Notes under the pieces: model-generated | The model's input: only the letters and a program-made list of their open reading frames with translations | Told to the model about the DNA's origin: nothing | Databases searched by the model: none | NCBI GenBank assembly: GCA_003255065.1 | Contig: QAOA01002498.1 | Span: 62,001 to 126,000, forward strand | DNA length: 64,000 nt | DNA from: Cercis canadensis | Lineage: Eukaryota > Streptophyta > Magnoliopsida > Fabales > Fabaceae | Direction: 5' to 3' | Program-made: the position numbers and the translations under genes | Shown: in pieces, positions 22,873-34,430 of the stretch | How positions within the stretch are numbered: position 1 is the first letter of the stretch | How the letters are laid out: every line of letters starts with the position of its first letter

Positions 22873-23146
22873 TGTAATAAAACATCTGCTACTATCAATA
22901 AATCAGATTCCACATCATTAGCATAAGACATGATTTTAGGTATAAATAGAGAGATATATACCTTGTACATATCTCTACATTAACTATGATTAATTTGGAC
23001 AGTTATCATTTAGGCTAGGCAATAGGCTTATTTATCTCCCTTGATTATTCTTCATTAACATGTATCATGGCTGAATAAGAGCCATCAACTTGTATATAAA
23101 AATATGTACAAATGAATACAATATGTATGTTTTTCCTTCTTCTATA
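22873..23146 (+). repeat. 3' LTR of the deleted Copia element
   Basis: Begins TGTAATAAAACATCTGC after the purine tract and ends TTCTTCTATA, parallel to 21489-21766. Confidence 0.85.
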
Positions 23147-23320
23147 GTAAAGTCCCTTTGCAAGAAACAATTTGCCCACTTAAGGACTAGGATGAATGTT
23201 AAACCACTTATATATTGTGATAGTATGCATCTAAAATTTTAACCTTTGTACATTATAGGCAGGGCTGCTTTTCTTTATTGCTGTCTTTTGGGGATTCTTT
23301 CATGTTTTCACAGCAATATT

Positions 23321-23745
23321 TGTTAGGAAAAACGTTAATGGAGACTAAAACAGAATGACTTTGAGGCGTGAATGATTACACTGTCTTGAGTGTAATATTG
23401 CTTCTCTATAAAAAGCAAGTTACTCCAGGATACAACAAAGCTCTCAAAAACTCTCAATGAAAAAGTGAATTCTAATGCATTAAGGAATTCCCTTTTATAG
23501 AGTTGAAAAGGCACTAATGAACAAATATAATTGGTCAGTAATTAATAAATATAATTGTTTATTCGGTTTTACTCACCCGATGGGTTTTGATTTATTAGGC
23601 TAATTTGGGCTTGTCAAATGGGCTTGTGCCCATTTATCTAAAGTTATTTTATAACTTTAATTAGTTTTTATAAAGTCTTTTATATAGTCTAATTTAACCA
23701 ATATGGGACTTGGTTTTATAAGCACATTTACAAACTATTTCAACA
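23321..23745. repeat. Solo LTR with perfect 5-bp target duplication
   Basis: The segment begins TGTTAGGAAAAACG and ends TTTCAACA, with ATATT on both sides (23316-23320 and 23746-23750). No partner LTR or pol is nearby. It holds a CTCTATAAAAAGC TATA-like site near 23405. Recombination between two LTRs is the usual origin. Confidence 0.85.
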
Positions 23746-23914
23746 ATATTTACATTTCCTCATGAGAGAGCCATGCTGAACAAGGAAAGAGCAGCTGACA
23801 TGTACAGACTGTAGTGCAATGGCGAGGAAATGTAACTCTATATTAGAGATTAATGACAAGAAAGAGACATGGAAATTACATGTCAGAGTCTGAATCTTTT
23901 TTCAATCATGAAGT

Positions 23915-24530
23915 ATAATTCCAATGATGAAGTCCTATCAGTTGAGATGATACTGGTTGATAAGGAGGTAATTATTATGTTATACTATATTATATTCTTA
24001 TTATTCACGATTACTCTTCATGCATTGGTCTACTGAGTTGTTCAAATTTTGCATGCAGAGCAACAGGATAAAAGCAACAATTAGAGAAAAGGAATTAGCG
24101 AAACTTATGTCAAAAATTTGAGGAAGGAAAATGTTACCTGATCGCTAATTTCCAAGTGGCTAAGAATAGTGGTAAGTACCAATATTGTGACCACTCATAT
24201 AGACTATATCTTCATACCACCACTGCTTTTAGGGAGATTGAGGAGACTCTGATCCCAAGATTCTCCTTCAAGAGGGTATTATTAGTTGAAATTAAGTCTG
24301 GTATAGTCCACTCTAACCAGATTATAGGTACAACATTCAGATCACAAATATTTTGTAATTCTATATTTGTGTGTGTGTGTGTGCTTTTTTTTATTGAAAC
24401 CTGAAGCAATGATATAAATTTTTCATCAGATTACTTTGGCCAAATCATGTTGATAAATAGTGATACCCAATTCTCTAGAAATGGACAATTCACTCAGAGA
24501 CTAGAGGTTGAGTTGCAAGACAACAGATCA
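23915..24530 (+). pseudogene. RPA1/DUF223-like OB-fold pseudogene
   Basis: An exon ends ILVDKE at a GTAATT donor. After a TTTGCATGCAG acceptor (24059) the next exon reads SNRIKATIREKE, then, after a one-base shift near 24120, EEGKCYLIANFQVAKN and YRLYLHTTTAFREIE. A further exon from about 24421 gives NGQFTQRLEVELQD. This matches the DUF223/RPA1-like OB-fold found in replication protein A relatives and in plant Helitrons. The frameshift and a stop make it non-functional. No Helicase or Rep was seen, so I cannot say whether it came from a Helitron or a host gene. Confidence 0.6.
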
Positions 24531-24905
24531 ATCCTGATATCCCCAGCTTAGATCTTTCTTATTCTAAAGTCATTTGTAGTAAATATAGATCAGTATTAGA
24601 TTATATTCCTTGGAAAGAAGAAACTGACTTTTTAATATTTATAAATTCAGCGATGACATGATGCTTTGCACATTTTGGGGTTCTTATGTTGACCACATAG
24701 CTTCCCATATTCTGAATAATGGAAATCATCTTCCATTTAATGCTGTTCACTTGGCACAAAAAAGTTGGCCCTACTAGTATGACCTACTGGTATCTGATAC
24801 AACACCACGTATCAACAAGAACGAAGAACTGAAATTGATACTTTTATGAGGCCAGACACAAGCGTACCACACCCTTTAAATAACAGAATAGTAACACTAG
24901 ATGAC

Positions 24906-24938
24906 AGGGTAATTGGTTGTGTCATAACCAATTACCCT
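24906..24938. repeat. Perfect 13-bp hairpin
   Basis: AGGGTAATTGGTT, a 7-base loop, then AACCAATTACCCT. It could be a DNA element end or a chance palindrome; no flanking structure identifies it. Confidence 0.6.
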
Positions 24939-25139
24939 AGCAACCACATTATCCAGGTTACTAGCAAATCATTTATTCAAACTACTACTATTCAAATTAG
25001 AAATAGTTGGGAATAGATTTTCAAATCCCTTCCATGTTGGCATAACATCTCAAAATCGACAACTCTAAATATGTTTTGATGTTGCTTCGTGCATCATCTT
25101 AGCCTTTCAAGTCTCCAAACAAAAGCTTGTAAGAGTTTC

Positions 25140-26490
25140 CCTTTTGGTGTATTTGGGAGTTAAAAGTTGGGAGGAAAGGAGAGGGAAGGAAAGGATCTTG
25201 TGTGTCCTCTCCCTTATTTGGGAGTTCAAGGTTGAATGGAAAAGGAAACCAAGGGATGCTTCTAACTCCTACATTCCTTTTTGAACTCCAAATTTGTGTT
25301 CCCTCGATTTGGGAGGTTTGAAGAGGAAACCTGCTACATTTACTATTATATCCCCTTTTATTTTTTGAAATTTTTTACCCATACCCAAAGCAAATCATCT
25401 CACGTGTTTTCACTACTGTTTGGATACCCAGAAAATGCAAGAAAGTAAAGACCGTGCAATCATGCTTTTAGGTGAAAAGATCCCCTTGCCGAGTGATGGT
25501 GAGCTTCCCACCATTGCCGGCCACAGCCTGCCCTTGCCGCTGGTTATTGATATGGAGAAGGAAGAGGAGAAAAAACAAGGAGGAGACAATGATATGGAGC
25601 ATGACAAATAGCACAAGAGGAAAAAGAAGAAGCAGAGAATGAACAGTTTAGAGAGAGAGAAATATGAGAGATAGAAGAGAGAAAAAAAAGTGTATCATTT
25701 TATTTTGGCTTAATTGTAATTTTGGTCCCCCTATTTTAACCACTTGAACATTTTGGTCCCCCTTCTTTAAAAATGAACTATTGAGTCCCTCTATATTCAT
25801 AAAATGTACAAGTTTAGTCCATTTATCTTTAAGTCAAAATTCTTAGGTTTATTTCAAGTTGTAAAGTTCTTTGATTTATAATCTCACCATTCAGATTGAA
25901 GTGTTACATCTTGTGAACCTCCTCACTAAATTCTAGCTCGATCTAACGGTGGGACTCAACCCAAAATACCAAAACTATAAGTTTTCATCTAACCAAAAAT
26001 TTAGATATTTTCACCGTTAGATCGGACTGAAATTTAATGGGAAAATTCACAAGACGCAGCTCTTCAATCTGAACGGTGGGATTATGAATCAGAGAACTTT
26101 ACACCTTGAAATAAACCTAAGAATTTTGACTTAAAGATAAATGGACTAAACTTGTACATTTTATGAATATAAAGGGACTCGATAGTTCATTTTTAAAGAA
26201 GGGGGACTAAAACGTTCAACTGGTTAAAATATGAGGACCAAAATTGCAATTAAGCCTTTTATTTTATATTAAATATGTCTATTTTAGTAATAAAGGATAA
26301 ATTTGTAAAAATACCTTATAATATGATATTTCTTTTCCTTTGCTCTTCTTTTGCTTATTTTAATCATCTAAACAAGGAAAAGAAAAACCCATTCCATTCT
26401 CTTCCTTCCCTTTCCCTCTTTTCTTCTTGTATCCTTCCCCTTCCTTCCCCCTTCAACTCTCAAACAAAGCATAAGGCCATTCAATTATAC
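25140..26490. repeat. Composite repeat with purine-rich inverted ends
   Basis: The left part (TTTGGGAGTTAAAAGTTGGGAGG, purine-rich) is mirrored at 26385-26470 (CCTTCCCCCTTCAACTCTCAAAC). This suggests a terminal-inverted-repeat element of about 1.3 kb. Inside are a GC-richer patch (25430-25610) with a 63-codon open frame of no recognised family and a separately inserted 550-bp MITE. Boundaries are approximate. Confidence 0.5.
25707..26256. repeat. 550-bp foldback MITE, Mutator-like (copy 2)
   Basis: Begins GGCTTAATTGTAATTTTGGTCC and ends with its imperfect complement AAAATTGCAATTAAGCC. The flanks are a perfect 9-bp duplication TTTTATTTT (25698-25706 and 26257-26265). Same family and same length as 3607-4156. 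Confidence 0.93.
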
Positions 26491-26764
26491 TCTTGACATA
26501 TATGTGTTGGTACCAAGGACTCATTCAAGGCTGAAAATTTTAATACAAAAAAAAATTCAATCATTGATCCATCTTTTTGTCAATAAACAAATGTTGATTA
26601 GAATCACAAAGTTTAAGAGTAACTAGCAGGAATGATTGATAAAAACTTCTTGCTATAAAAGAGGGGAAATTGTACTTGACATGTTTATATTGATAAAAAC
26701 TCTCACATGCAACTTCTATTTTTTTTGCTACTAACTCTTAACCACTTCTCATATAATTTTGAAA

Positions 26765-29700
26765 TTACCGTTTATGTAAAATGATATGAGCCCCATGTTG
26801 TGGCTGAAGAAGAAGTGTAATGGTCGGAGCATGAGCATAGATTGGGGAAAGCTCCAACCAGAAACGTTGTAGAATCATTGATAGAGCCATCTTTGCTTCA
26901 AACAAGGCAAAGTTTTGTCCAAGACAAATTCTAGGACCCCATCCAAATGGAATAAATGAAATTTGGCCTCTCGTTGCCTTCGCAATTCCTTCAGAAAACC
27001 TCTCTGGTTTGAATTCTTTTGCATCATCACCCCAAACTTCACAATCATGATGAATTAGAAGTATGGGTAAGAAAACCTGTACTCCCGCAGGTAATAACAT
27101 GTTTCCTAGTTTCATATCCCTACGGGTAGTTCGGTGTAGCTGAATTGATGGTGGGTATAGCCTGAGAACCTCATACAAAATCATGGTCACCTGTAAAAAA
27201 AAAAAAAATTGGTTATAGTTTGCATAGCACCAAACTAGAAGACCGAAGAAATTATTATAGTGAACCATACAATGTATAGTTAATTTAGCATCCCTTGTCA
27301 AAACAAAAATGACAAAGGAAAGACATGTAGTGATATATTATTTCGGGCTTGCAGGTTCTAATTGGCCATGTACCCTATGGTCTTGTTTGAATTTGNGTAT
27401 GGGTAAGAAAACCTGTACTCCCGCAGGTAATAACATGTTTCCTAGTTTCATATCCCTACGGGTAGTTCGGTGTAGCTGAATTGATGGTGGGTATAGCCTG
27501 AGAACCTCATACAAAATCATGGTCACCTGTAAAAAAAAAAAATTTGGTTATAGTTTGCATAGCACCAAACTAGAAGACCGAAGAAATTATTATAGTGAAC
27601 CATACAATGTATAGTTAATTTAGCATCCTTTGTCAAAACAAAAATGACAAAGGAAAGACATGTAGTGATATATTATTTCGGGCTTGCAGGTTCTAATTGG
27701 CCATGTACCCTATGGTCTTGTTTGAATTTGAGTCATAGCCAAATTAAAAAAAAAAAAAAAAAANAAAAGTCATAACACATGTATTTATATACATTATCCC
27801 TAATATTTTTTCTAGCATGTGTTATCTCTATATTTATTTTAAAATGATTCGTTTCAAAATTATTTCATCCATTTCCACCCGTTTTAAATATATGCTTACA
27901 ATTTTAAGGTGACTTAGCCCGTCAAAGTCCGGTTTTCGGTTGCCAAAGACTTGCAAGACTTCTTCCCTGGCGCGTTCTTGCCAATCAGGATACCTACTCA
28001 ACAACACTATAGTCCAAACTAGCAAAGAGGAAGTGGTCTCTTGCCCTGCAAAGTAGAATAGCTTGCATTCCTCCATTACATCTTGAATAGTCATTCCAAA
28101 ATTTTTATTGTTTCCATGTTCTTTCATTTCCTTCTGATTTGATTCCAGAAGTATACCTAAGAAATCATTCTTAGTCACTTCACCAGCCTTCATTGCTTCC
28201 TCTCGTTTGTTGATGATACTCTTTATTGAAGCTTGCATATCTCTATTAATTTTTCTCATCCTCCTATGGGTTTTGGTAGGTACAAACCTGTAAAAAATAA
28301 AAGAAGTCTTTGTTGTTAGTGGTACAAATCAAAATCAATCTTGGCTTCTCTTAACAGCTAACATTATTATGGCATGTGCATATCTTAATTTCGAGGTGTA
28401 TTAAAGTATAGGTATAGTGGTCCACAATATGCAGTTATGAGATATGTTCTATTTGATATTATCGTGTTTATTCTGACAATAAAAGTAAAGTAAATTATAA
28501 GTATTTCAAAAGATCACGGAGTTTATTATTCCTAGGTTCTAAAACTTGGGATTAAAGACTAAATGGTACCGAAGAAAGCAGGCACCTGTAACACTGTAGG
28601 AAGTAACTAATTTTTTTCTCGATGTTATTGGTTATATCAAATATAACAAAATAATCATATATATATATATATATAAAAGGAATAACCATAGAGCATCGAG
28701 ACATATTTTGGTCATTTTGTATGTGTGGCAGATCATACTTCTTGGTCGTTTTTTTTTTTTTCTGATTTGCATATCAGGGGAGTAAACTCAAGAACATACT
28801 ATTGAAAATATACTTATAAAGAACAGCAATTTTTTAAGCTTTTCTAAGGAAAAAGAAAATATAAATTGGCCGTTATTTGTCAAGTAAATCAGAGTAGTCT
28901 TACCACCACCCTGGAATATGAAGTGTCGGTACAATTTTCAAGGTAAGTTCACATTGCTCTTGTAGAAGCTCGAATATTCTTCTTCCTTCTTGGTAGCTAC
29001 TTCCAAATGCAGTCCGAGAAATAACATCTTTACTCAATTTCTGAAGAAAAGGCCACACATCCATCTCAGATGATCCATCTGAAGCCAGCATCTCCTCCCA
29101 TTTGACAATCATATCATTGCAGCTTTCAAAAAATGTTGGTAACATAATCTGTTGCAAAGAATAGAAAAGAGTAAAATACATTTTTTTATCTTTAAAATTA
29201 TTTGTCAAATGTTAGTTTAGTCATTAATTTATTTTTGGTGTCATTTTAATTTTTGAATAATTATTCTATCCGTCAAATTAGTCTTTCGTAAGGATCAAAA
29301 GTGATCACTAAAAAGACTTACTTAGAAGGCAGAGTGATTATTCGAAAATTAAAGTAAAATAAAAAATAAATCAATGACTAAAGTACTTCTTCATAGTGTA
29401 AAAAGAAATTAAAACTCATGCTCTGATTCCAATGTGCTTTTCTCCAATAATTTCAAGAAAAAAGGTCCAATTAAAGCTGTATGCAATTTGATTTCAATAA
29501 AATTAAGCACTAAAGTAAATTAACCTTCAATTTTTCTAAATTGAAAGCTGGACTGACAATCTTTCTGTGTTTGGCCCACTTCTGACCCTCATAGTTTGCA
29601 AGACCAGTGCCTATGAATTTGACAAGCGGGTTCCAGGTTTGCTTTGGGAAGTCATACACCTTGTTTAAAACTTCTTTGATTTGATCAGTGTCCATGATCA

Positions 29701-30743
29701 TCAACCTTGGTACCGGGCCATACCAAATAAAACAATTCTTACCTGCACATTTTTTGAGTTATCAAAAACTTTGAATATAGCTTAAATAATGAATACTTGA
29801 ATTGAATGAGCAATTCCACTAAAAAGGGCAAGAAATTGTACTTGCTCCTTATCCTATCAAAACTCTTGCATATAAACTATTTGTTAAGACATGTTATAAA
29901 ATAGGTGGTTGTTAAGCTACCTCCCCTTCAAAGGGGAGCAGTACACCATTCCCCTCATTGAAGGGGTTTTGGTGGGATCCATATCTTGAAATTAGTGTCA
30001 TTGTGAAGATCTCGAAAAAATCAGTCATGCACCCACTGTGAGTTAGAATAGTTAGTTTCTTGTAAAATGCATAAACAGAACAATACTGAAAAAAATATAA
30101 CGCGAAATAGTTTTTTTTTATATAATTAAATTCAAATTCTGTTAACTATTTTAGAATCTAATTCACACTATGTGACTTGATTTTTTGAGATCTTTACAAT
30201 TACATCAATTTTAGAATGTGGGTCCCACCAAACCCCCTCAATGAGGGGTGGTGTAGCATTGACCCCCTAGGTAGCTTAGCAGCCACCTATAAAATGCAAG
30301 CAGTCACTTTGATAATTACCAATAAATTAAAGCTCAACAACATAAATTTGTGACACTTAAACTCTATTTTTTTTTTTTTGTTTACTTGGGTTCCTTACAT
30401 ATAATTTTTTCTTTGATAACTCATGTTGGAGAAAATTGTAGATAGCAGGAGTGGGAAGAATAGGCATACCAAATTTGTTGACGGTATGAAGGAAATGAGT
30501 GTTGACGCGCGGTGTAATATCATCTGAGAGATTCATAGGTTTGGATTCAGCTTCCTTTTGCATCTTGTGCATTTGCTTTGTGTCCCCAACTAGGAGCCTG
30601 TATGGATTTCCTTGAAGACCTTGGTCTCTTAGCAACTTCTCTATCCTCTTAGGCCTCAGCCAAAACTTGTTCAGCACCTTCCATGCCCATATCAGTACTA
30701 CCACAATGAGAACGCAGAATACTGTTATGGCCAATGATTTTTC
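26765..30743 (-). CDS. Cytochrome P450, CYP72 clade (probably CYP72A), five exons
   Basis: Exons on the minus strand are 30743-30470, 29742-29525, 29148-28904, 28287-27900 and 27190-26765. The introns are GT-AG, phases fit throughout (1, 0, 2, 0), and the total is 1551 nt, encoding 516 residues. An N-terminal membrane anchor ([16 protein letters not shown]) is followed by a LRPK basic hinge. The I-helix AGQETTS is at about 326-332, ExxR (EVLR) at 382-385, a PERF motif follows, and the heme loop [10 protein letters not shown] has Cys about 464. Length and motifs fit an ER-bound CYP72A monooxygenase; members oxidise terpenoids, but the substrate cannot be inferred. I chose MEKSLA over an in-frame ATG 15 codons upstream because family proteins start there. 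No stop or frameshift interrupts it. Confidence 0.9.
27397..27735 (-). other. Probable assembly duplication of P450 exon 5 start and intron 4
   Basis: The sequence after the N at 27396 repeats about 27060-27395 almost exactly, including the first ~130 bases of the last P450 exon and its upstream intron. Single-N joins elsewhere in the window show the same pattern. It should not be counted as a second exon or pseudogene until the assembly is checked. Confidence 0.8.
29205..29392. repeat. Foldback MITE-like insert in P450 intron 2
   Basis: The left half (TTTAGTCATTAATTTATTTTT, TTTTTGAATAATTA) is mirrored by the right half (TTATTCGAAAATTAAAG, AAATCAATGACTAAAGT). Boundaries and target duplication are not clear. 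Confidence 0.6.
29903..30288. repeat. hAT-like MITE in P450 intron 1
   Basis: Terminal inverted repeats are AGGTGGTTGTTAAGCTACCT at the left and AGGTAGCTTAGCAGCCACCT at the right. Long inner mirrored segments rich in CCCCTC/GAGGGG follow. The flanks share TATAAAAT (29895-29902 and 30288-30295), a 7-8 bp duplication typical of hAT elements. Confidence 0.82.
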
Positions 30744-30837
30744 CATTTCTCTCTCTGCCTTGTCCTTCTGTTTGTCTATATGGGACACAGAATAAGATTA
30801 ATAGGAGGAATTGAGAGGACAAGGTCGTTGAATGGGA

Positions 30838-30844
30838 TTTTATA
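30838..30844 (-). promoter_or_regulatory. TATA-like box upstream of the P450
   Basis: TTTTATA on the plus strand reads TATAAAA on the minus strand, about 95 bases upstream of the chosen start codon. This is a usual spacing for a plant promoter with a short leader. Confidence 0.45.
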
Positions 30845-30849
30845 ATTTG

Positions 30850-32932
30850 GTGAGCAAAATGTCAGGATAGTGACATGCAATATTGAATAGTTTCATTGTG
30901 ATGGTTCAATTTCCATTTTATTAAAAAAATTGAGATAATTTTTGTTAACTAACAAAAATACTCTTTATTGAATTTCCAAAATTTTCCATGACCATTAAGA
31001 AACATAGAAAGACCATCGTCAAAATTTAATAATCATTGAGAAACACAGGATGACCATTAATCAACGAAAGAAAAATAAAACTTAATAATAATTGTCACTC
31101 CCCTCAAAATCTTTTTTTTTTCAAGTCAACCACCTATAATTATTTGTGATATGTTTGTCGTTTAACAATAATTGTCTCAAATTAATTTTTCAATGTAGTG
31201 ATGATTAATGGCCACTAGTCATGAAATACAACAGTATACTATGACTAAAGTGAAATAAAGTATAACTTTAAAATTCATTTAAAATTCTTTTTATTTGAGT
31301 TCCTTTATAATAATTCTCTCATTAATTTTCAATAAAGACCATTATGGGGGGTCAATTTCTCTGAGAGTTTATTTTTGCCACCCATTTGGACTTGGTAAGA
31401 CACAAGGAACCCACTTGCACATTGTTAATCAACGCTTTACAAATGCTCCAATCTCCGATTATTAGAAAAAGTTAGTATCATTGTTACTAGAAATCAAGCT
31501 ACTTCAATTTCCATATTTTATAATAGCTAGCTAGAGCTCTTATAATTGAAGAATAGCTCTAGATGAATGGAGCATGCTCCTATTCATAAGACTATCTCCT
31601 TTCTCGGCTCAAATTTTCTTGATTACGAATGTAATAACTATTTACCTAAAGATTAAAAAAAAAAGAAAAAAAAAACATTGGACTCCTATAGTTCATTGTG
31701 CTTAGCTTGATAAGGGATATATGTAGTATAAGGGGGCCCTCGTAATACTCTCCTTCTATCTCTATAAAATAGCATTGTCAAAACATATGGTGTTTCTTTC
31801 AGTTGTCTTGTCTCATTTTAGAAGATACCTAATCCAAATGTTTCTCAAGAAAGTACAGACAAGGACCAATTCAAGCCAAAAATTTCAATCAGATCATATT
31901 CGTTTGGTCAATATTACAATAATGCTAATAAGATTTAATACTCAATTAAAAAATGAAAAGGATTATCACAGATTGTTTAAATAATGAGAGATGCTAGATA
32001 CCATTAATTAGAAGACACGGAGAAATCGATTACAATATGTGTACCTAGCAGTTTTCAAATCTCACCTGAATGGTTCCGATTAACACAAACTCATTTTCTG
32101 TAGATTATTTTGGACTGTCTACTGTCTAGTATTTCCATGAAAAGAAAACGTCAACGAAGGCCCTGGGAATCTCTGCTCCGTTTATTAAGTTGAACCACAG
32201 AAAAGCGTCCAAGTGTATCGTGTTTCTCTTGCACTATCCCGAAAGAAAATTCTCTGAAATTCTCTGGCCGTCCAATATCTCTTCTCCTTTTACTAACAGT
32301 ATAATGTACATGCATAAAGCTATATTGACAATTATCAAAACTATGTGAAGTTCTTTTGGGGGAAAATTCATGTTGTGGGCTCAACCAGTGTGTGGCATAA
32401 TATACTTGAATAAAAACTAATTTAACCTAAAAGCAAGGAGATCATGAGGGTTTCCTCAAGTTCCTATGGAAGAGGAATGTCGATGAGCCTCTTAGTTGGT
32501 GATGTTTCCATGGATGACTACAGATGAGGAGAGTAGAAATAGACTTCTACTAAGTAAAGCATAGGGAGACTTGAGCAAGGAACAAAATTTCGTTTCGGGG
32601 TAGTATTTTGGTCACCTAGGGAATGAAAATGTTTTGGAAACATTTTGGAAATTTTGTGGAAACATAAGGTTTTTGAAGAAATGTTTCAAAAAAATTTAAG
32701 TAATTTTTTTTTTCAATTTTAAGGGATTCTAACATAATAATAATAATGATAGAGATTTATAAAATTAGATAGCATATTATTGAATAACTACATTTTTAAT
32801 CAAATAACATTGATATAATTAATGCCTACAAATTTTGATAACATTTAGCATACATAAAACTTTATGTAAATTACATGTTATACTCTAAGATTAAAAATAA
32901 TTCTATCTATAAGATTTAAAAAATGTATCTCA
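30850..32932. other. Intergenic, no gene seen
   Basis: AT-rich flank of the P450. A 77-codon minus-strand frame at 32151-32384 has no recognisable domain. Low-complexity A and T runs occur near 31650. Confidence 0.65.
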
Positions 32933-33716
32933 CACTACAATAAAACACTCGATTTCTCACGGAATTTTCACGAATTAGCATTCAATAAGAATTTCTTCCG
33001 AAAAAGTTTTCTGCGAGAAAATCCGTGAGAAAATTGAATTTTTTATGGAATTTTCTCACAAAAATTTTTCATGGGAATTTCTCACAGAAAAATTTTCTAT
33101 GAGAAAATTTCGTGAAAAACTCCGTGAGAAAATTTAATCAGAAATTCAATTTTCTCAAAATTTTCTCACAAAAAATTTTTCCGGGAGAAAATTTGTAAGA
33201 AATTGAATTTCTTATGAAATTTTCTCATGGAAAATTTTTTTATAAGAATTNGAATTTCATGAGAAATGGAACACACCATTTCACTAAAGTTAAAATTTGG
33301 GTTTTCAAATTTCTCACTGTCCAAAATCCGTGAGAAAATCCATGAGAAATCTAGATATTTCTTCTCATTCCACAACTCTTCTTCCTTGTTTTCAAATTCA
33401 CTTTTTCCTCTCCTCATCTCAGTTTCTCTCCTCTACCTCATGTATTTTAGTTTTTCAGCCATTCTTCACCTTTTTTTGGTGGCGACAAGGAGTTTCAAGC
33501 TTAGTTTATTTGCTTTGGAGTAGAGGTAGGGTTATTTCTACCGATTTCTAATTTATATTTTTGTGTCTAAACCAAACTTGAAGTTTTTCTGTTTCTGGGT
33601 AGATTATTTTGTAGTTTTATCATCTTTTGTTTGTGGAATGGTGTTCATGTGATTATGGATTTAGGCATATCTCGTTTTGATGGAAAATTTATTGATTGCT
33701 ATAAGTATTCAAATTT

Positions 33717-34220
33717 AGGTAACTTTACTGTATTGATTTAATAATAAAATTAGTTAGATTGCTTTAAATTTTGTTAGGGCTTTTGTTGTATGAATTGTGT
33801 AGAATGATTGTGCTACTTTTTGGATTTTTTTTGGATGTTGTAGAATTTATTAGAATTTTGACTGTTTTAGGTAACTTTACTGTATTGATTTAATTATTAA
33901 ATTGGTTAGATTGCTTTAAATTTTGTTATGGCTTTTGTTGTATGAATTGTGTAAAATGGTTGTGCTATTTTTTGGATTATTTTGAAAATTGTAGAATTTA
34001 TTAGAACTTTTTGACTGTTTTAGGTAACTTTATTGTATTGATTTAATGATTGAATTGGTTAGATTGCTTTAAATTTTGTTAAGGCTTTTGTTGTATGAAT
34101 TGTGTAGAATGATTGTGCTATTTTTGAATTTTTTTTGATGTTGTAAAATTTATTAGAATTCTGACTATCTTATGTAACTTTATTTTATTGATTTAATAAG
34201 AAATTTTGACTGTTTTAGGT
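33717..34220. repeat. ~152-bp tandem repeat, about 3.3 copies
   Basis: Units start AGGTAACTTTACTGTATTG at 33717, 33869, 34022 and a partial at 34172. Each contains GGTTAGATTGCTTTAAATTT and GTTGTATGAATTGTGTA. The copies differ by scattered substitutions, so the expansion is not very recent. Confidence 0.9.
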
Positions 34221-34284
34221 AATTATGTGAAATTTATAATTCTTGAATTGTTCAAGTTTTAATAGAGACTCTGCCCAATTTTTG

Positions 34285-34430
34285 GTTTAGGGTTTATGAT
34301 TAGGTATTTAGGGGTTAGGGTTTATGATTTGGGATTTAGGATTAGGTTTAGGATAGGGTTTGAGATTTGGGGTTTAGAGTTTGGGGGTCTAGTAATTTAA
34401 GGCTTGTGTTTAGGGGTTTAGGTGTTAGCT
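34285..34430. repeat. Telomere-like TTTAGGG repeats in the CACTA element
   Basis: Irregular TTTAGGG/GGGTTTA units follow the sequence CTCTGCCCAATTTTTGG, the reverse complement of the junction near 4735 in copy A. Confidence 0.75.

Larger units (their letters stand above)
21489..23146 (+). mobile_element. Internally deleted Copia LTR retrotransposon
   Basis: Two LTRs of about 275 bp (21489-21766 and 22873-23146) are over 90% alike by eye. The 5' LTR is followed immediately by TGGTATCAGAGCA (21767), a tRNA-Met primer site. A purine tract CTTGCGGGGGTG precedes the 3' LTR. The interior is only about 1.1 kb: a gag piece joined directly to the RNase H end of pol, so protease, integrase and most of RT are missing. 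It could move only with enzymes supplied by another element. Confidence 0.9.

Noticed and set aside
25420-25611. 63-codon open frame in the purine-rich element
   Set aside because: No recognised domain, and the other strand is open too; recorded only as a GC-rich patch.
32151-32384. 77-codon minus-strand frame near the P450 promoter side
   Set aside because: No family resemblance, no splice or promoter context; not supported as a gene.
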